From Nocardioides alkalitolerans (lineage in GTDB: Bacteria; Actinomycetota; Actinomycetes; Propionibacteriales; Nocardioidaceae): DNA of 64,000 nucleotides. The stretch spans positions 62,001-126,000 of the forward strand of contig CP116227.1 in NCBI GenBank assembly GCA_038184435.1, in the 5' to 3' direction. The notes below the pieces were generated by a model. That model was not told where the DNA came from and made no database searches. It saw nothing but the letters and a program-made list of their open reading frames with translations. A program made the position numbers and the translations under genes. Positions 8,754 to 17,668 of this stretch are shown here, piece by piece. Position 1 is the stretch's first letter; each line of letters opens with the position of its first letter.

Positions 8754-8850
8754 GGTGTGCACGAGGTGTGCACGAGAGGTGCACGAGGTGGGCCGATTGA
8801 CCGTGCGATCGATCGGTACAGGTTGACGCGGACGAATCTATCAGTATGGT
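8754..8850 (+). promoter_or_regulatory. divergent promoter region with 11-bp direct repeats
   Basis: Two copies of GGTGTGCACGAG overlap by one base (8754-8765, 8765-8776) and a shorter GGTGCACGAG follows at 8778, an 11-12 bp period that would place them on one face of the helix. Further right, TTGACG (8823-8828) and TATGGT (8845-8850), 16 bases apart, form a good sigma-70-type promoter for the acyl-CoA dehydrogenase operon. A CGATCGATCG palindrome (8806-8815) lies just before it. Confidence 0.6.
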
Positions 8851-8909
8851 GATCATAGTTATCATCCACTCGGTGTCGCGGGCCGGCACCTCAAGACCCA
8901 GGGGGCCAC

Positions 8910-10091
8910 GTGCTGGGTTTCCATTTGACCCCGGAGCAGCAGCAACTGCGAGAGCTGGCCGCCGAGGTCGCCCGCGAGGTGTATGCGCCCAAGGCCGAGC
9001 AGTGGGACCGTGACCGCACGGCCGTGCCGGCCGACGAGGTCACGCGTCTCGCCGACCTCGGCTTCCTCGGCATCGCGATCCCGGAGGAGTACGGCGGCCA
9101 CGGCGGCACGCTCCTCGACGCGCTGATCGTGCAGGAGGAGCTCGCGAAGCAGTGCCGTCCGGCCGCGTTCCAGGTGTTCGAGGCCAACGTCGGCCCGTGC
9201 CGCGTGATCGAGTTCTTCGGCACCGAGGAGCAGAAGCACCACTACCTGCCGAAGGTCGTCAGCGGCGAGGTCACCATGGCGATCGGCATCTCCGAGCCCG
9301 ACGCGGGCTCGGCGGCGACCGACATGAAGACGCGGGCGCGGCGCGAGGGCGACGAGATCGTCATCACCGGCAACAAGCGGTGGATCTCCAACGGCGGCCA
9401 CGCCGACCACTACCTCATCTACTGCCGGCTCAACGACGACCCGGGCGCCAAGGGCATCGGCGCCGTCATCGTCCCGGCGGACACCCCCGGCATGTCCTTC
9501 GGTGCCGGCGAGAAGCTCATGGGCTTCCGCGGCATCCCCAGCGCCGACATCTACCTCGACGAGGTGCGCGTGCCGGCCTCGAACGTCGTCGTCGACGCGG
9601 GCGGTTTCCACAAGCTCTTCGGCGTCTTCTCGATCGAGCGCCTCGGCAACGCGACGATGTCGCTGGCCATCGGCCAGGCGTCCCTCGACCGCACGGTGGC
9701 CTACGTCGAGCAGCGCCACCAGTTCGGCCGGCCCCTCGTGGAGTTCCAGAACGTGCAGATGACGGTGGCGACGATGGCGACGCAGGTCGAGGCCGCCCGC
9801 CTCCTCATCTACCGCGCCGCGGTCAACGGCGGCACCGGCCTGCCGGTGCCCTACGAGGTGTCGGTGGCGAAGTGCTTCGCCAACGAGATGGGCAAGCAGG
9901 TGTCCGACCTCGCCATGCAGATGCACGGCGGCAACGGCTACTCGGAGGAGTACGGCATCGAGCGGCTCCACCGCGACTCCCACGGCTGGGCGATCGCCGG
10001 CGGCACGCCCGCGATCCAGCGTGTGAGGATCGCCTCCGAGCTGTTCGGCCGCAACTTCAACCAGCGCCCCCCGGAGGTGATCGCGCAGTGA
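8910..10091 (+). CDS. acyl-CoA dehydrogenase, FAD-site-intact subunit type
   Basis: 393 residues from GTG, 59 bases after the predicted -10. The ACAD fold is clear: an N-terminal helical domain, GISEPDAGSAATDMKTRA in the flavin-contact strand, RHQFGRPLVEFQNVQ, and MQMHGGNGYSEEYGIERLHRD for FAD binding. Where medium-chain enzymes have YEGT with the catalytic glutamate it reads IAGGTPAIQ (about residue 363), so that Glu is absent. The next gene, overlapping by 4 bases, is a second ACAD with the opposite defect, which suggests an obligate heteromer. It should introduce an alpha-beta double bond into an acyl-CoA. Confidence 0.92.
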   Translation: MLGFHLTPEQQQLRELAAEVAREVYAPKAEQWDRDRTAVPADEVTRLADLGFLGIAIPEEYGGHGGTLLDALIVQEELAKQCRPAAFQVFEANVGPCRVIEFFGTEEQKHHYLPKVVSGEVTMAIGISEPDAGSAATDMKTRARREGDEIVITGNKRWISNGGHADHYLIYCRLNDDPGAKGIGAVIVPADTPGMSFGAGEKLMGFRGIPSADIYLDEVRVPASNVVVDAGGFHKLFGVFSIERLGNATMSLAIGQASLDRTVAYVEQRHQFGRPLVEFQNVQMTVATMATQVEAARLLIYRAAVNGGTGLPVPYEVSVAKCFANEMGKQVSDLAMQMHGGNGYSEEYGIERLHRDSHGWAIAGGTPAIQRVRIASELFGRNFNQRPPEVIAQ

Positions 10092-11242
10092 GCGAGACGC
10101 CGCTCTTCCAGCTGCCCGCCCGCTACCTCGACCTGCAGGAGGAGGCGCGCAAGCTGGCGCTGGCCTGCGAGGACGTCGCGGCGCGCGCCGACGAGGCCGA
10201 CCGCTTCGACCCCGACGTGCGCGAGCGGCTCGCCGCCTCCGGGCTCACCCGGGTCGCCGTGGCGGCCGAGCACGGCGGTCGCTTCGAGAAGGTTGACTCC
10301 CTCGCGGTGACGGTGGTGCGCGAGGCGCTCGCCGGCGTCAGCGGGCACCTCGACTCGATGTTCGCGATGCAGGGCATCGGCTCCTTCGCCGTGTCGGTCG
10401 CGGGCTCGCCCGCGGTCCAGCAGGCGTGGCTGCCCAAGGTCGCCACGCTGGAGGCGGTGGCCGCCATCGGTCTCACCGAGCCCGACGTCGGCTCCGACCT
10501 GCGCGCCATCACCACGACGGTGGAGCAGGACGGCGACGAGCTGGTGCTCAACGGCCACAAGTCGTTCATCACCAACGCGCCCGACGCCGACTTCTTCGGC
10601 ATCCTCGCCAAGGAGGGCGACGACTACTCGCTCGTCCTCGTGCCGGCGGCCACGCCGGGCGTCACCGTCACCACCCCGCACCAGATCGTCGCGCCCCACG
10701 TGCTCGGCGACGTCGTGCTCGAGGACGTCCGCGTCCCGCTCGACCACCGGCTCGGGGAGCGCGGGCAGGGCTTCCGCCTCATGCTCGCCACCCTCGCCAC
10801 CTTCCGCGTCTCCGTCGCCGGTGCGTCCGTCGGGCTCGCCGAGGCGGCGCTGCGCGAGGCACTCGGCCACGCCACGACCCGCGAGCAGTTCGGTGGTCCG
10901 TTGGCGCGGCTCGGCGGCGTACCGGCTGCCCTGGCGACCTGCGCGATCGAGATCGAGATGGCGCGCTCGCTGACCTACCGGGCGGCCGCGACCGCGGCGC
11001 AGGACCCGATGGCCGGGCTCAACCTGTCGTCCATGGCGAAGGCCGGGGCGACCGAGGCGGCCGGCCGCGTCGTCGACCGCTGCGTGCAGGTGATGGGCCG
11101 CTTCGGCCTCGTGCGCGGCGGAAAGATGGAGCGCCTCTACCGCGAGGCCCGACCGATGCGGGTCTACGAGGGCTCCACCGAGGTCATCCTCGACTCGGTG
11201 GCGAAGAAGCTGGTCAAGGACTACACGGCAGGTGCCTGGTGA
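10088..11242 (+). CDS. acyl-CoA dehydrogenase, catalytic-Glu subunit type
   Basis: 384 residues; the GTG overlaps the previous stop (GTGA). ACAD features: GLTEPDVGSDLRAITTTV near residue 135, ATTREQFGGPLARLG near 262 and RVYEGSTEVILD near 358, with the catalytic glutamate at 361. The FAD segment that normally reads GGxGY is degenerate here (VMGRFGLVRGGKMERLYRE). Its neighbour has an intact GGNGY but no catalytic Glu. This split is known from the alpha2-beta2 dehydrogenases of mycobacterial steroid side-chain degradation; applying it here is inference. Confidence 0.91.
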   Translation: MSETPLFQLPARYLDLQEEARKLALACEDVAARADEADRFDPDVRERLAASGLTRVAVAAEHGGRFEKVDSLAVTVVREALAGVSGHLDSMFAMQGIGSFAVSVAGSPAVQQAWLPKVATLEAVAAIGLTEPDVGSDLRAITTTVEQDGDELVLNGHKSFITNAPDADFFGILAKEGDDYSLVLVPAATPGVTVTTPHQIVAPHVLGDVVLEDVRVPLDHRLGERGQGFRLMLATLATFRVSVAGASVGLAEAALREALGHATTREQFGGPLARLGGVPAALATCAIEIEMARSLTYRAAATAAQDPMAGLNLSSMAKAGATEAAGRVVDRCVQVMGRFGLVRGGKMERLYREARPMRVYEGSTEVILDSVAKKLVKDYTAGAW

Positions 11243-12024
11243 TCGTCGACTGCCACCTCCACGTCTGGCCCGACCACATCGCGCGGGCGATGCAGGAGCA
11301 GCGCCCGGCGGGCATGAAGCTGCAGTTCGACGGCACGCTGGACGGCCTGCTGCGCACGATGGACGAGTCGGGGATCGACAAGGGCTGCGCCCTCGGTGTC
11401 GGGATCAAGGCGTCGGTCGTCGAGCGCACCAACGAGTTCATCGGCACCGTCCCGCGCGACCGGCTCGTGCCGTTCGGCACGGTGCACCCGGAGCTGTCGG
11501 TGGAGCAGAACGTCCGGTCGCTCAAGGACAACGGGATCGTCGGCGTCAAGCTGCACCCGCTCTTCCAGACGGTGTCGCTGGCGGACCCCCGGGTGCACGA
11601 CATCCTCGCCGCGCTCAGCGACGAGGGCATGCCGGTGATCACCCACGTCGGTGCCGGCGCGGACCCCGAGGCCAACGAGCGGGGCGCCCCGGTGCTGCTC
11701 CGCCGGCTCGCGGACGCGCTGCCCGACCTCAAGCTGATCGCGTGCCACTACGGCGGCTACCACCGCCTCGACGAGGCGGAGGAGCACGTCGTCGGCTCGT
11801 CCGTCACCCTCGAGACCTCGTGGCCGCCGACCATGGCCGAGCTCGAGCCGGAGAAGGTCGTCGCGCTGATCCGTCGGCACGGCGCGGACCGCGTCGTCTA
11901 CGGCTCCGACTGGCCGATGGCCGACCCGGCGGCGGAGATCGCCGCGATCCGCAACCTCGGGCTCACGCCCGAGGAGGAGGAGGCCGTGCTCGGCGGCAAC
12001 CTCGCCCGTCTCCTCGGCCTGTGA
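11239..12024 (+). CDS. amidohydrolase-family (ACMSD-like) metal-dependent hydrolase
   Basis: 261 residues; GTG overlaps the ACAD stop. The amidohydrolase-2 pattern is complete: VDCHLHVWP at the N-terminus (HxH metal ligands), VGVKLHPLFQ, MPVITHVGAG, LIACHYGGYHR, and VYGSDWPMADP near residue 222 with the catalytic aspartate. Relatives hydrolyse C-C or C-O bonds or decarboxylate aromatic and unsaturated acids. Its place between two dehydrogenases and a thiolase suggests hydrolysis of a beta-diketone or lactone-like ring intermediate, but this is inference. Confidence 0.87.
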   Translation: MIVDCHLHVWPDHIARAMQEQRPAGMKLQFDGTLDGLLRTMDESGIDKGCALGVGIKASVVERTNEFIGTVPRDRLVPFGTVHPELSVEQNVRSLKDNGIVGVKLHPLFQTVSLADPRVHDILAALSDEGMPVITHVGAGADPEANERGAPVLLRRLADALPDLKLIACHYGGYHRLDEAEEHVVGSSVTLETSWPPTMAELEPEKVVALIRRHGADRVVYGSDWPMADPAAEIAAIRNLGLTPEEEEAVLGGNLARLLGL

Positions 12025-13172
12025 GCACCGCGGCGTACGTCGTCGGCGCCGTCCGCTCACCGGTCGGTCGCCGCGGCGGCGGGCTCGCCGGCGTGCACCC
12101 GGCCGACCTGGGCGCCCACGTGCTGCGCGCGCTCGTCGAGCGCACCGGGGCGCCGGCGGACGCCGTGGACGACGTCGTCTGGGGATGCGTCGGCCAGGTC
12201 GGTCCGCAGGCGTCGAACGTCGGCCGCACCACGGTGCTGTCCGCCGGCTGGCCCGAGTCGGTCCCCGCGATGACGGTCGACCGGCAGTGCGGCTCCTCCC
12301 AGCAGGCGCTCCACCTCGCCGCCCAGGCGGTGCTGTCCGGCACCCAGGACCTCGTCGTCGCCGGCGGCGTCGAGGTGATGAGCCAGGTCCCGATCGGCTC
12401 GCCCACGATCGTCGGCGTCGAGGCGGGCATGGCCCACCCGCGCGGGGGCGCGGGCTGGGCGGAGCGGTACGGCGCGCAGGAGGTCTCGCAGTTCCGCGGC
12501 GCCGAGCTGATCGCCGAGCGCTGGGGACTCGCCCGCGACGCCATGGAGGCCTACGCCGTGGAGAGCCACCGGCGGGCCCGGGCGTCGTGGTCGGCGGGGG
12601 AGCACGCCGCGGAGGTGGTCCCGATCGCCGGGCTGGCCACCGACGAGGGCCCACGCCCCGACGCCACGCCCGAGCGGCTCGCCGGACTGGCACCGCTGCG
12701 CGAGGGCGGGCGGATCACCGCCGCGCTGGCCAGCCAGATCTCCGACGGCGCCGCGGCAGTCCTCGTCGCCTCCGAGTGTGCGGTCGCGCAGCACGGCCTG
12801 ACGCCGCTCGCGCGGGTCCACACCCTGACCGTGGTCGGGTCCGACCCGGTGCTCATGCTGACCGGGCCGATCCCGGCGACCGAGCGGCTGCTCGAGCGGT
12901 CCGGGGTGGGGATCGACGAGATCGGCACCGCCGAGGTCAACGAGGCCTTCGCGAGCGTGCCGATGGCCTGGCTCGCCGCGACGGGCGCTGACCCGGCGAC
13001 CACCAACCCGCAGGGCGGCGCGATCGCCCTGGGCCACCCGCTCGGTGCCTCCGGCGCCCGGCTCGTCACCACCCTCGTGCACCGCATGCGGCGGGAGCGG
13101 CACCGCTACGGGCTCGTCGTGATGTGCGAGGGCGGCGGGATGGCCAACGCGACGCTCCTCGAGCGGGTGTGA
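12021..13172 (+). CDS. acetyl-CoA acyltransferase (thiolase)
   Basis: 383 residues, GTG start overlapping the previous stop. Thiolase marks are all present: catalytic Cys90 in VDRQCGSSQQAL, GGVEVMSQVP, VNEAFASVP, the histidine motif GGAIALGHPLGASGAR, and a C-terminal CEGGGMANA where the second catalytic cysteine normally sits in CxGGG. It should cleave a 3-ketoacyl-CoA with CoA, releasing acetyl- or propionyl-CoA. It closes the beta-oxidation part of this coupled operon. Confidence 0.94.
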   Translation: MSTAAYVVGAVRSPVGRRGGGLAGVHPADLGAHVLRALVERTGAPADAVDDVVWGCVGQVGPQASNVGRTTVLSAGWPESVPAMTVDRQCGSSQQALHLAAQAVLSGTQDLVVAGGVEVMSQVPIGSPTIVGVEAGMAHPRGGAGWAERYGAQEVSQFRGAELIAERWGLARDAMEAYAVESHRRARASWSAGEHAAEVVPIAGLATDEGPRPDATPERLAGLAPLREGGRITAALASQISDGAAAVLVASECAVAQHGLTPLARVHTLTVVGSDPVLMLTGPIPATERLLERSGVGIDEIGTAEVNEAFASVPMAWLAATGADPATTNPQGGAIALGHPLGASGARLVTTLVHRMRRERHRYGLVVMCEGGGMANATLLERV

Positions 13173-14593
13173 CCACCCGGGCCACGGCGGGCGCGGCGGT
13201 CGCCCGCCCGGGAGCCGCCCGGGGTGGCGACACCGGCCTCGTCGTCTGCCTGGCCTTCGCCGCCCTCACCGGCGCCATCGTCGCCGGGCTCGGCAGCCCG
13301 ATCGTGTGGGAGGTCGCGCAGGACCGGGACGTCAGCATCCCGGACGCGCAGTGGGGCCTCATCGTCACGCTGGTCGTGGGCGTGGTGGGCACCCCGGTGC
13401 TGTCCCGGCTCGCCGACGGGCGCCTGCGCAAGCAGCTCCTCATCGGGGCCCTGCTCCTCGTCGCGGCCGGCAGCGCGCTCGCGCTGGTCCCCACCTTCCC
13501 GGCGCTGCTCACGGCGCGGGCGTTCCAGGGCTTCGGCTACGCGATGGTGCCGCTGACGGTCAGCATCGCGCGCGAACAGCTCCAGGGGCTCGTGCTGCTC
13601 CGCACCCTCGGTGTCCTGTCCACGAGCGTCGCCGTCGGCGTGGGGCTCGGCAACCCGGCCATCGGCCTGTGCGTCATGGTCGGCGGCTATCCCGCGGCGT
13701 TCGCGCTCGCGGTCGTCGTGGCCGGCGCCGCGGCGTACTGGGTGTGGCGCCGCATCCCCGTCTCCGGCGACGCCGTGGGGGAGGTGCGGGTCGACTGGCC
13801 CGGCGCGCTGCTGCTGGGCGGCGGGCTGACCGCGGCGCTGCTCGTGGTCGCGCGCGGGGACATCTGGGGCTGGACGTCGGCCCCGGTCGTGGGCCTGGCG
13901 CCCGTCGCGCTCGTGCTGCTGGTGCTCTGGGTCGTCGTCGAGCTGCGGGTCGCCGCGCCGCTCGTCGACCTGCGGCTCACCTGCGCGCGGGGCGTGCTCG
14001 GGGTGAACCTGGCGGCGTTCCTCCTCGGGATCGGGGTGTTCGGCGGCGTGACCGTCGTGATCCTCGTCGTGCAGCGCCCCGTCGACACCGGGGTCGGTCT
14101 CGGGCAGTCGGTGTTCGTCACCGGGCTGCTCATGCTGCCGATGGCGCTCGCCAGCCTGTTCTCGCCGCCCGGGGCACGGTGGCTCGAGGCCCGCATCGGG
14201 TCGCGGGCGGTGCTCGCGCTGGGTTCGCTCCTCGTGGCCGCGGGCTTCGCGGTCTTCGCCGTGCTGCACGACGCGTGGTGGCACGTCGCGCTGATGATGC
14301 TGGTGATGGGCGTCGGGATCGGGGTGGCCTACTCGGTGATGCCGGCCCTCATCGTGGCCCGCACGCCGGAGCACCGCACCGCGAGCGCGACGGGCATCAA
14401 CCAGGTGCTGCGGCTGATGGGCGGCGCGGTGGGCTCGGCGGTGACCGCGGCGGTGCTGTCGACGCACACGCCGGCGGGGGCGGTGCACCCGACGGTGTCG
14501 GGGTACGTCGCCGCGGCCCTCTTCTCCTGCGGCGGCGCCGTCGTCGCCGCGGTGCTGGCCTGGGTGCTCCTCCCGGCGCGCCCCCGTCCCTGA
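13169..14593 (+). CDS. MFS transporter, 14-helix DHA2-like
   Basis: 474 residues, GTG overlapping the thiolase stop. About 14 hydrophobic segments can be counted. The loop between helices 2 and 3 carries LSRLADGRLRKQ, an MFS motif-A-like pattern, and RAFQGFGYAMVPLTVSIAR resembles the helix-4/5 region of drug:proton antiporter-2 proteins. Cotranscription with catabolic enzymes makes import of the growth substrate or export of a toxic intermediate plausible. Substrate cannot be read. Confidence 0.88.
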   Translation: MTTRATAGAAVARPGAARGGDTGLVVCLAFAALTGAIVAGLGSPIVWEVAQDRDVSIPDAQWGLIVTLVVGVVGTPVLSRLADGRLRKQLLIGALLLVAAGSALALVPTFPALLTARAFQGFGYAMVPLTVSIAREQLQGLVLLRTLGVLSTSVAVGVGLGNPAIGLCVMVGGYPAAFALAVVVAGAAAYWVWRRIPVSGDAVGEVRVDWPGALLLGGGLTAALLVVARGDIWGWTSAPVVGLAPVALVLLVLWVVVELRVAAPLVDLRLTCARGVLGVNLAAFLLGIGVFGGVTVVILVVQRPVDTGVGLGQSVFVTGLLMLPMALASLFSPPGARWLEARIGSRAVLALGSLLVAAGFAVFAVLHDAWWHVALMMLVMGVGIGVAYSVMPALIVARTPEHRTASATGINQVLRLMGGAVGSAVTAAVLSTHTPAGAVHPTVSGYVAAALFSCGGAVVAAVLAWVLLPARPRP

Positions 14594-14635
14594 CCCCGTC
14601 CCTGACCCGGCCCCTGACCCCAGCCCCGACACGAG

Positions 14636-14678
14636 TCGTGGCCCCAGCGCCACGGCCAACGCGGCGCTGGGGCCACGA
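14636..14678. terminator. bidirectional hairpin terminator
   Basis: A perfect 16-bp stem (TCGTGGCCCCAGCGCC and its complement) with an 11-base loop lies between the convergent MFS gene and SDR gene. No T-tract follows on either side, as is usual in very GC-rich actinobacteria. It is preceded by a short CCTGACCC-type direct repeat at 14589-14622. Confidence 0.8.
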
Positions 14679-14703
14679 CCGGGCCCGGGGGTGGTGCGGG
14701 GGA

Positions 14704-15468
14704 CTACTTGGCCGTGAGGCCGCCGTCGACCGGGATCGTCACGCCGGTGACGTAGCTCGACATGTCGCTCGCCAGGAACAGCGCCACCTGGGCGATCTCC
14801 TCCGGCTGCGAGGCCCGGCCCAGCGGGATGGTGGAGAAGAACGCGGCCTTGCGACGCTCGATCTCCTCCGGGTCGTCGATCCGGAAGAAGCCGGGCAGGC
14901 CCGGCGTCTCGACGGAGCCCGGGGCGATCGCGTTGACGCGGATGCCGTCGGCCGCGTGGGCCAGGGCCATCGAGCGCACGAGGGCGATGACGCCGCCCTT
15001 GGTGAAGGAGTACATCGGGCTGAACGGCGAGCCCACGAGGCCCGACGTCGAGCTGGTGAAGATCACCGAGGCGCCGCCGGCGGCCTTGAGGGCGTCCATG
15101 AGGTAGCCCGACAGGAAGAAGCTGGCGCGGCCGTTGATCTCGAGGCCGAAGTCCCACTCCTCCTCGGTGAGGTCGAGGCCGGCGGCACCGGGGATGCCCA
15201 CGTTGTTGTAGAGCACGTGGAGCTTCCCGTGGTCCCTCGTGACGCCGGCGGCGACCTCCTGGAGGGCGCCGAGGTCGCGCACGTCGACGGCGGCGTACTC
15301 GGCGCTGCCGCCCGCCGCCTCGATCCCGGCGACGGTGTCCTTGGCGGCGGTCTCGTCGAGGTCGACCACGATGACGTGGGCGCCCTCACGGGCGAAGGCC
15401 TCGGAGCCGGACCGGCCCATGCCGGACGCGCCGGCGGTGACGAGGGCGACCTTGTCCTTGAGCAGCAT
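14704..15468 (-). CDS. short-chain dehydrogenase/reductase
   Basis: 254 residues; ATG at 15468 preceded by GGAGAGAAC. SDR marks: VTAGASGMGRSG cofactor turn near residue 11, VVDLDE with an acidic residue after strand 2 (which favours NAD), NNVG in place of NNAG near 88, FTSSTSG with the catalytic serine, YSFTK active-site pair near 152 and SSYVTGVTIPVDGG at the end. The missing alanine in NNAG is a mild variation. It probably oxidises a hydroxyacyl or cyclic alcohol intermediate and lies 54 bases after the reductase gene on the same strand. Confidence 0.92.
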   Translation of the reverse strand: MLLKDKVALVTAGASGMGRSGSEAFAREGAHVIVVDLDETAAKDTVAGIEAAGGSAEYAAVDVRDLGALQEVAAGVTRDHGKLHVLYNNVGIPGAAGLDLTEEEWDFGLEINGRASFFLSGYLMDALKAAGGASVIFTSSTSGLVGSPFSPMYSFTKGGVIALVRSMALAHAADGIRVNAIAPGSVETPGLPGFFRIDDPEEIERRKAAFFSTIPLGRASQPEEIAQVALFLASDMSSYVTGVTIPVDGGLTAK

Positions 15469-15522
15469 GGTTGTTCTCTCCTGGTTCGGGGTTCGGGGTG
15501 GGGTGTGGGGGTCGGTGGGGGC

Positions 15523-17520
15523 TCAGGTGAGCGCGGGAGCGGGAGCCGTGACGAGCTGCTCGGCCAGCGCCCACGCCTGGCGCGTCGCGAACACGAGGCG
15601 CCGGGGCGCGTAGGCGTCACCGAGCACGTGGAGCTCCGGTACGTCGCCGGAGACGCGCAGCTCGTCGTACAACGCCGGGTCGGCGACGCTGCCGCAGGCG
15701 AGCACGACGGAGTCGAAGGCGAAGTCGTGGACGCGCTCGCGCCACGAGTAGACGTGGCGCGTCGTCACGTGGTCGCGGTCGATGCGCACGACCTCCTCCA
15801 TGAAGGTCATCCGCACGTCCTGGGCGTCGAGCCGGCCCAGGATGCCGCCGATGATGTAGCGCCCCAGCAGGGGCGCGGGCTGGTGGGTGGCGTAGACGAC
15901 GTGCACGTCGTGCCCGGCCACGGCGAGGTGGTCGGCCACCGTGAGCGGGGCGACGTGGTCGTCCTGCGCGATGACGAGCACCCGGCGTCCGGGGCTCACA
16001 CGTCCGGCGAGCACGTCGCGGACGTCGAGCACGTGCTCGGCCTCCACGCCGGCGATCTCGGGGCGACGCGGACCGGCGCCCGTCGCGACCGCCACCACGT
16101 CGGCGCCCGCGCCGCGCACGGCGTCGGCGGTGACCCGCTCGCCGAGCCGCACGGTGACGCCGAGGTCGGTGAGGCGGCGCACCTGCCAGTCGAGGTAGGC
16201 GCCGTAGTTCTCGTGGCGCGGCGCCTTCGCGACGTAGCGGAGCTGGCCGCCCAGCTCGGAGTCGGCCTCGCGCAGCTCGACGCTCATCCCGCCCTCGGCG
16301 GCGAGCGCGGCCAGCTCCATCCCGGCGGGTCCGCCGCCCACGACGAGCAGGCGGCGACCGGGCACCGGGTTGGCCCACGGCTCCTCGTCCTCGTGGCTCG
16401 TGCGCGGGTTGACGGCGCAGCCGAACGGGAGGTTCTCGACGTAGCGGCGCGAGATGCACTCGTTGCCGCCGACGCAGGGCCGGATCTCGGCCGCCCGCCC
16501 GGCGCGGGCCTTCGCGAGCAGGTCGCCGTCGGCGATGTGCGCGCGGGCCATGCCGACGACGTCGGCGTGACCGGCGGCGAGCACCTGCTCGGCGACGTCG
16601 GGGTGGTTGATGCGTCCGGTGTGCACGACCGGCAGGGACACCGCGGCGCGCAGCTGGCCGGCGAGGTCGGCGAACTGCGCCGGGTCGTAGTAGGTCGGCT
16701 GGATGTAGCTGGGGTTGCCCCACGGGCTGCCGACGACGCCGTGGACGTAGTCGATGAGGCCGGTGGACTCGAAGTGCTGGGCGAGCTCGATGCCGTCGGC
16801 CACGCCGTACCCCTCCGGCACCTCCTCGCGGATGTTGAGCCGGATGCCGACCGTCATCGACGTGCCGACCACGTCGCGGATCGCGCGGAGGCACTCGGTG
16901 GCGAAGCGGGCGCGGTTCTCGAGCGACCCGCCGTACGCGTCGTCGCGACGGTTGGTGAAGGGGGAGAGGAACCACTCGTGCAGGTCGTCGTGGTTGAGGT
17001 GCAGCTCGACGCCGTCGGCGCGCCCCTCCATCGCGAGGCGCGCGGAGTCGGCGTACTCGGCCACGAAGGCGTCGATGTCGTCGGTGTCCATGACGTGCGG
17101 CATCAGGTTGATGACCGGGGCGCTCATGACGTTGGACGCGCCGTGGGGCATGCCGCCCTGGTGCACCATCTGCACCGTCACGGTCGAGTCGAGCGCGTGG
17201 AGCGCGTCGCAGTAGGCCTGCACGCGCTCGACGAAGAACGGGAGCCGGAAGAAGCCCAGGGTCGCGGCCCCCACGCCCGTGGGCTCGAAGCCGGGGATGA
17301 GGTGGTTGCGCACGTGGGTGGAGAGCGAGCCGACCCAGGCGGGGCCGTCGTCGCGGCACCGCTCGACGAAGTAGGCGATGTTGCGGGCCGCCTCCTCGTC
17401 GGTGCCGTAGATGTTCCCGATCGCGGACGCGTGCGGCGGCAGCATGACCCGGTTGCGCAGCTGCATCGTGCCGACGGTGATCGGCGAGAAGATGTGCGAG
17501 TACGTCGTCGTGCCGCCCAC
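15523..17520 (-). CDS. FMN/FAD old-yellow-enzyme reductase (2,4-dienoyl-CoA reductase or demethylase type)
   Basis: 665 residues from a GTG at 17520 with GAAGGGGAAA just upstream. Residues 1 to about 370 are an OYE-type FMN barrel (FSPITVGTMQLRNRV, MVHQGG, GVELHLNHDDLHEWFLSPFTNRR, YGGSLENRARF, MARAHIADGDL). An iron-sulfur segment follows, then a GGGPAGMELAALA dinucleotide domain and a second one. Architecture matches FadH and trimethylamine dehydrogenase relatives. In the [4Fe-4S] segment the pattern is CVGGNEC...C, so the second of four cysteines seen in FadH is glycine; some N-methylproline-type demethylases vary at this place too. Likely reduces or demethylates an intermediate of the island. 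Confidence 0.88.
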   Translation of the reverse strand: MGGTTTYSHIFSPITVGTMQLRNRVMLPPHASAIGNIYGTDEEAARNIAYFVERCRDDGPAWVGSLSTHVRNHLIPGFEPTGVGAATLGFFRLPFFVERVQAYCDALHALDSTVTVQMVHQGGMPHGASNVMSAPVINLMPHVMDTDDIDAFVAEYADSARLAMEGRADGVELHLNHDDLHEWFLSPFTNRRDDAYGGSLENRARFATECLRAIRDVVGTSMTVGIRLNIREEVPEGYGVADGIELAQHFESTGLIDYVHGVVGSPWGNPSYIQPTYYDPAQFADLAGQLRAAVSLPVVHTGRINHPDVAEQVLAAGHADVVGMARAHIADGDLLAKARAGRAAEIRPCVGGNECISRRYVENLPFGCAVNPRTSHEDEEPWANPVPGRRLLVVGGGPAGMELAALAAEGGMSVELREADSELGGQLRYVAKAPRHENYGAYLDWQVRRLTDLGVTVRLGERVTADAVRGAGADVVAVATGAGPRRPEIAGVEAEHVLDVRDVLAGRVSPGRRVLVIAQDDHVAPLTVADHLAVAGHDVHVVYATHQPAPLLGRYIIGGILGRLDAQDVRMTFMEEVVRIDRDHVTTRHVYSWRERVHDFAFDSVVLACGSVADPALYDELRVSGDVPELHVLGDAYAPRRLVFATRQAWALAEQLVTAPAPALT

Positions 17521-17668
17521 CGTTTCCCCTTCGCTCGCGCGCCGCCCCGAGGCTCGCGCCGGTTGATGTGCATGATTATTATGGTCCGGGTCACGTTAGG
17601 ACGGATCGCCGCATCCCGCAACGGGGAGCGCCGGCGGGCGCCGAGAAGCACGACGAAGGGGAGCCACG
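17521..17668. promoter_or_regulatory. divergent promoter region
   Basis: 148 bp between the leftward reductase and the rightward ferredoxin-reductase. The only AT-rich island of this neighbourhood, around ATGATTATTATGG (17572-17584), can serve as a -10 on either strand; no convincing -35 or operator was found. Confidence 0.4.
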
